From Microbacterium hydrocarbonoxydans (GTDB lineage Bacteria; Actinomycetota; Actinomycetes; Actinomycetales; Microbacteriaceae), in NCBI RefSeq assembly GCF_900105205.1, contig NZ_FNSQ01000005.1, forward strand, positions 310,001-374,000: DNA of 64,000 bases, in the 5' to 3' direction. Shown here one piece after another: positions 62,113 through 64,000 of this stretch. The notes beneath the pieces are model-generated. The model saw only the letters and a list, made by a program, of their open reading frames with translations. It made no database searches and was not told the DNA's origin. Position numbers and translations under genes: made by a program. Position 1 is the stretch's first letter; every line of letters begins with the position of its first letter.

Positions 62113-64000
62113 GTGAACAGGACCGAGGACAAAGATGTTCGCCGGAACGCACGACCGTGGAGCGACCGACTCCGCTCGTTGACGGCGGGGATAGCTGCGA
62201 GCGTGCTGCTCACCAGCAGTCTCGTCGCTGCCGGTTTCGCGTTCCCGACGGCGGCCCAGGCGGCACCGGGTGATCCGTTCAGCGCTGCGTCCCCCGTCGT
62301 CTTCATCGCGCAGGGCACGCCATCGCAGTTGCAGCGGGCCGAGACGACCGGTACGGGAGAGTTCGCGTTCACCCCGGAAGGGGCGCCGGGTCCGGTCAGT
62401 TACAACGCGATCGGCTACCGCCCCGCCGACGGCTACCTCTACGGGATGGTGAATGGTGGCGCGACGGCCGCTCTACCGCTCGGATCGCTCGTTCGAGTGG
62501 GTCAGGGTGGTGTGGTCACCCGAGTCGGCACTCAGATCTACACCCACCCCGCCACGGGTTCCACTCGGTTCTTCGCCGGTGCCTTCAACCCGGCCAACGG
62601 CCTGTACTACATCTCGGACTCGGCACCGAACACGACGGTCCGCGCGGTCAACGCCACCACCGGGGCGATCGTCCAGACCTTCACCATGAACTTTCCGCCC
62701 GACGTCCAGGACTTCACGTTCGCGAACGGCTACGCCTGGGGTGCGACCGCCACCGGCGGCATCCGCCGATTCGATTTCGCGGCCGGCACGTACACCACGT
62801 ATCCGGCGATCATCCCGCCCGGAGCCAACGGCTTCGGAGGTGCATGGACGTTCGGCAACGGCAATCTCGGCTTCTCCAACAACCTGACCGGTGACGTCAG
62901 CCAAGTCCAGGTGACGAACCCCACCGCAGCGATCCCGACCTTCCGGGTGGTCTCCGTCGTGCCTGGCCCGCCGTCCGCCGTCAATGACGGCACCGCGATC
63001 CCCGGCCTTCCGGCAGACCTCGCGATCGTCAAGACGGGGCCGGCGACGTATGAGCCCGGTGGCCGCATCAGCTACTCCGTGACCGTCACGAACAACGGTG
63101 CGGGGACATCGAGCGGATGGACCGTGAGCGACACCCTTCCGGCCGGTCTGAGCAATCCCTCGGTGGCGGGCGACGTCTCCTCGACCATCGTCGGCAGCAC
63201 GGTCACGGCCAGCGGCGGCCGGCTCGACCCCGGCGAGGCCGTCACCTTCACGATCGAGGCCGACACGAGCGCGACCCCCGGTGCCTGTATCGCGAACACC
63301 GCATCGGTCCTCGGCAACGAGGCCGACCCGGTCGCCGGCAACAACCAGTCGACGACGACGGCCTGCGATCTGCAGCTCAGCGTCACCAAGACGTCTGATG
63401 CGACCGCCGACACCAGGGCCGGCGACGTGGTCACCTACACCGTGACGGCCACCAACACGGGCGCGGGCGCCTACACCGCCGCCGACCCGGCGGTGGTCGT
63501 CGACGACCTCACCGGCGTCCTCGACGACGCGACCTACAACGGCGACGTCGCCGCGAGCGCACCCGGTGATCTGGCTTACGCCCAGCCGCTGCTCTCGTGG
63601 GCGGGGGCGTTGGCGCCAGGGGCGACCGTGACCCTCACCTACTCCGTCACTGTGGGCAGCGGCGGGGACGGCGTCGCCCGCAACGTCGCGTGGCAGCCGA
63701 ACGATCCGGAAGACCCGGTCACCCCGGCCTGCGACCCGGCCGTCGGGGGAGTGGATGCCGTGACCGGCGAGCCCTGCGCGGTGGAGCAGTACGTGCTCCC
63801 CCGTCTGACGATCGACAAGTCGGCCGACCGCTCGGACCTGCCGGCCGTCGGCGACACCGTCACCTACACCGTGACCGTCACGAACCCGGGCCCCGGCGCC
63901 TACACCGCTGCGGCGCCGGCCACGGCGACAGACGATCTGTCGGCGGTGCTGGATGACGCGACCTTCGTCGACGCATCGCTCTCGGCGTCGACCGGAACCG
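62113..64000 (+). CDS. secreted DUF6923/DUF11-repeat surface protein, 5' part
   Basis: Frame open from GTG 62113 to the window end (629 complete codons); GGGGGAG stands just two bases before the GTG, and no other start fits because of a TGA at 62101. A long signal peptide (core IAASVLLTSSLVAAGFAF, cleavage near AQAA) is followed by a six-bladed or propeller-like DUF6923 region (about 55-295). Then DUF11 repeats start near residue 302 (DLAIVKTGPATYEPGG), 419 and 564, each about 120 residues. The protein is a large cell-wall or matrix protein; a sortase motif would be beyond the window. Confidence 0.85.
   Translation, partial: MNRTEDKDVRRNARPWSDRLRSLTAGIAASVLLTSSLVAAGFAFPTAAQAAPGDPFSAASPVVFIAQGTPSQLQRAETTGTGEFAFTPEGAPGPVSYNAIGYRPADGYLYGMVNGGATAALPLGSLVRVGQGGVVTRVGTQIYTHPATGSTRFFAGAFNPANGLYYISDSAPNTTVRAVNATTGAIVQTFTMNFPPDVQDFTFANGYAWGATATGGIRRFDFAAGTYTTYPAIIPPGANGFGGAWTFGNGNLGFSNNLTGDVSQVQVTNPTAAIPTFRVVSVVPGPPSAVNDGTAIPGLPADLAIVKTGPATYEPGGRISYSVTVTNNGAGTSSGWTVSDTLPAGLSNPSVAGDVSSTIVGSTVTASGGRLDPGEAVTFTIEADTSATPGACIANTASVLGNEADPVAGNNQSTTTACDLQLSVTKTSDATADTRAGDVVTYTVTATNTGAGAYTAADPAVVVDDLTGVLDDATYNGDVAASAPGDLAYAQPLLSWAGALAPGATVTLTYSVTVGSGGDGVARNVAWQPNDPEDPVTPACDPAVGGVDAVTGEPCAVEQYVLPRLTIDKSADRSDLPAVGDTVTYTVTVTNPGPGAYTAAAPATATDDLSAVLDDATFVDASLSASTGT

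Overview
The window looks like chromosomal DNA of a high-GC actinobacterium of the family Microbacteriaceae, most likely Microbacterium or a close relative (inference). Grounds: roughly 70% G+C, many GTG starts, LPxTG/LAxTG sortase tails, and two origin-proximal core blocks. These are rpsF-ssb-rpsR-rplI followed by dnaB, and DUF6049-murJ-trxB-trxA with the CCA-adding enzyme gene nearby. I found no rRNA, tRNA, CRISPR array, transposase, integrase or prophage.

Layout. 1-1.3 kb: end of a sugar porter, a hypothetical gene and a GrpB-family gene. 1.3-6.6 kb (minus): trxA, trxB, murJ and DUF6049, a cell-wall/redox core block. 6.7-15.1 kb: an accessory stretch separating murJ from the CCA enzyme gene, with a methyltransferase, a flavin oxidoreductase, an ASCH protein and two sortase-type surface proteins. 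15.1-21.4 kb: the CCA enzyme, a membrane gene flanked by two near-identical hairpin repeats, then a GAF regulator, an aldehyde dehydrogenase and a DUF779 gene. 21.4-23.5 kb: a tryptophanyl-tRNA synthetase gene behind a complete attenuator with a Trp-Trp leader peptide, then a DUF3800 gene. 23.6-29.2 kb (minus): a peptide/nickel-type ABC importer with a DUF1684 gene. 29.4-32.9 kb: a ParDE-type toxin-antitoxin pair and unknown genes. 32.9-38.9 kb: an Lrp/AsnC regulator divergent from a second peptide importer, whose last ATPase gene carries a frameshift. 39-46.7 kb: a lipoprotein, the ribosomal/ssb block, two secreted surface proteins (one built of eight chaplin-like repeats) and dnaB behind a DnaA-box-containing spacer. 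46.9-61.5 kb: accessory enzymes, a response regulator/kinase/PepSY set, a small redox operon (AhpD-like, haem-oxygenase-like, CDGSH), PnuC, and an ECF41 sigma factor divergent from an epimerase-like gene. From 62.1 kb: the start of a large secreted DUF11-repeat protein cut by the window end.

Regulation visible in the DNA. The clearest signals are the trpS attenuator (22.51-22.59 kb), mirror-image ECF41-type promoters sharing a palindrome (60.63-60.68 kb), and four CGCAAC-like hexamers exactly 10 bp apart before the aldehyde dehydrogenase (19.26-19.30 kb). A set of intergenic hairpins has different stems but a similar loop box (1.1, 11.9, 16.6, 17.7, 32.4 and 59.5 kb). The word GGATGCC/GGCATCC is frequent on both strands and forms several hairpins as inverted pairs. 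Functions are assigned from motifs read by eye; no database search was run.
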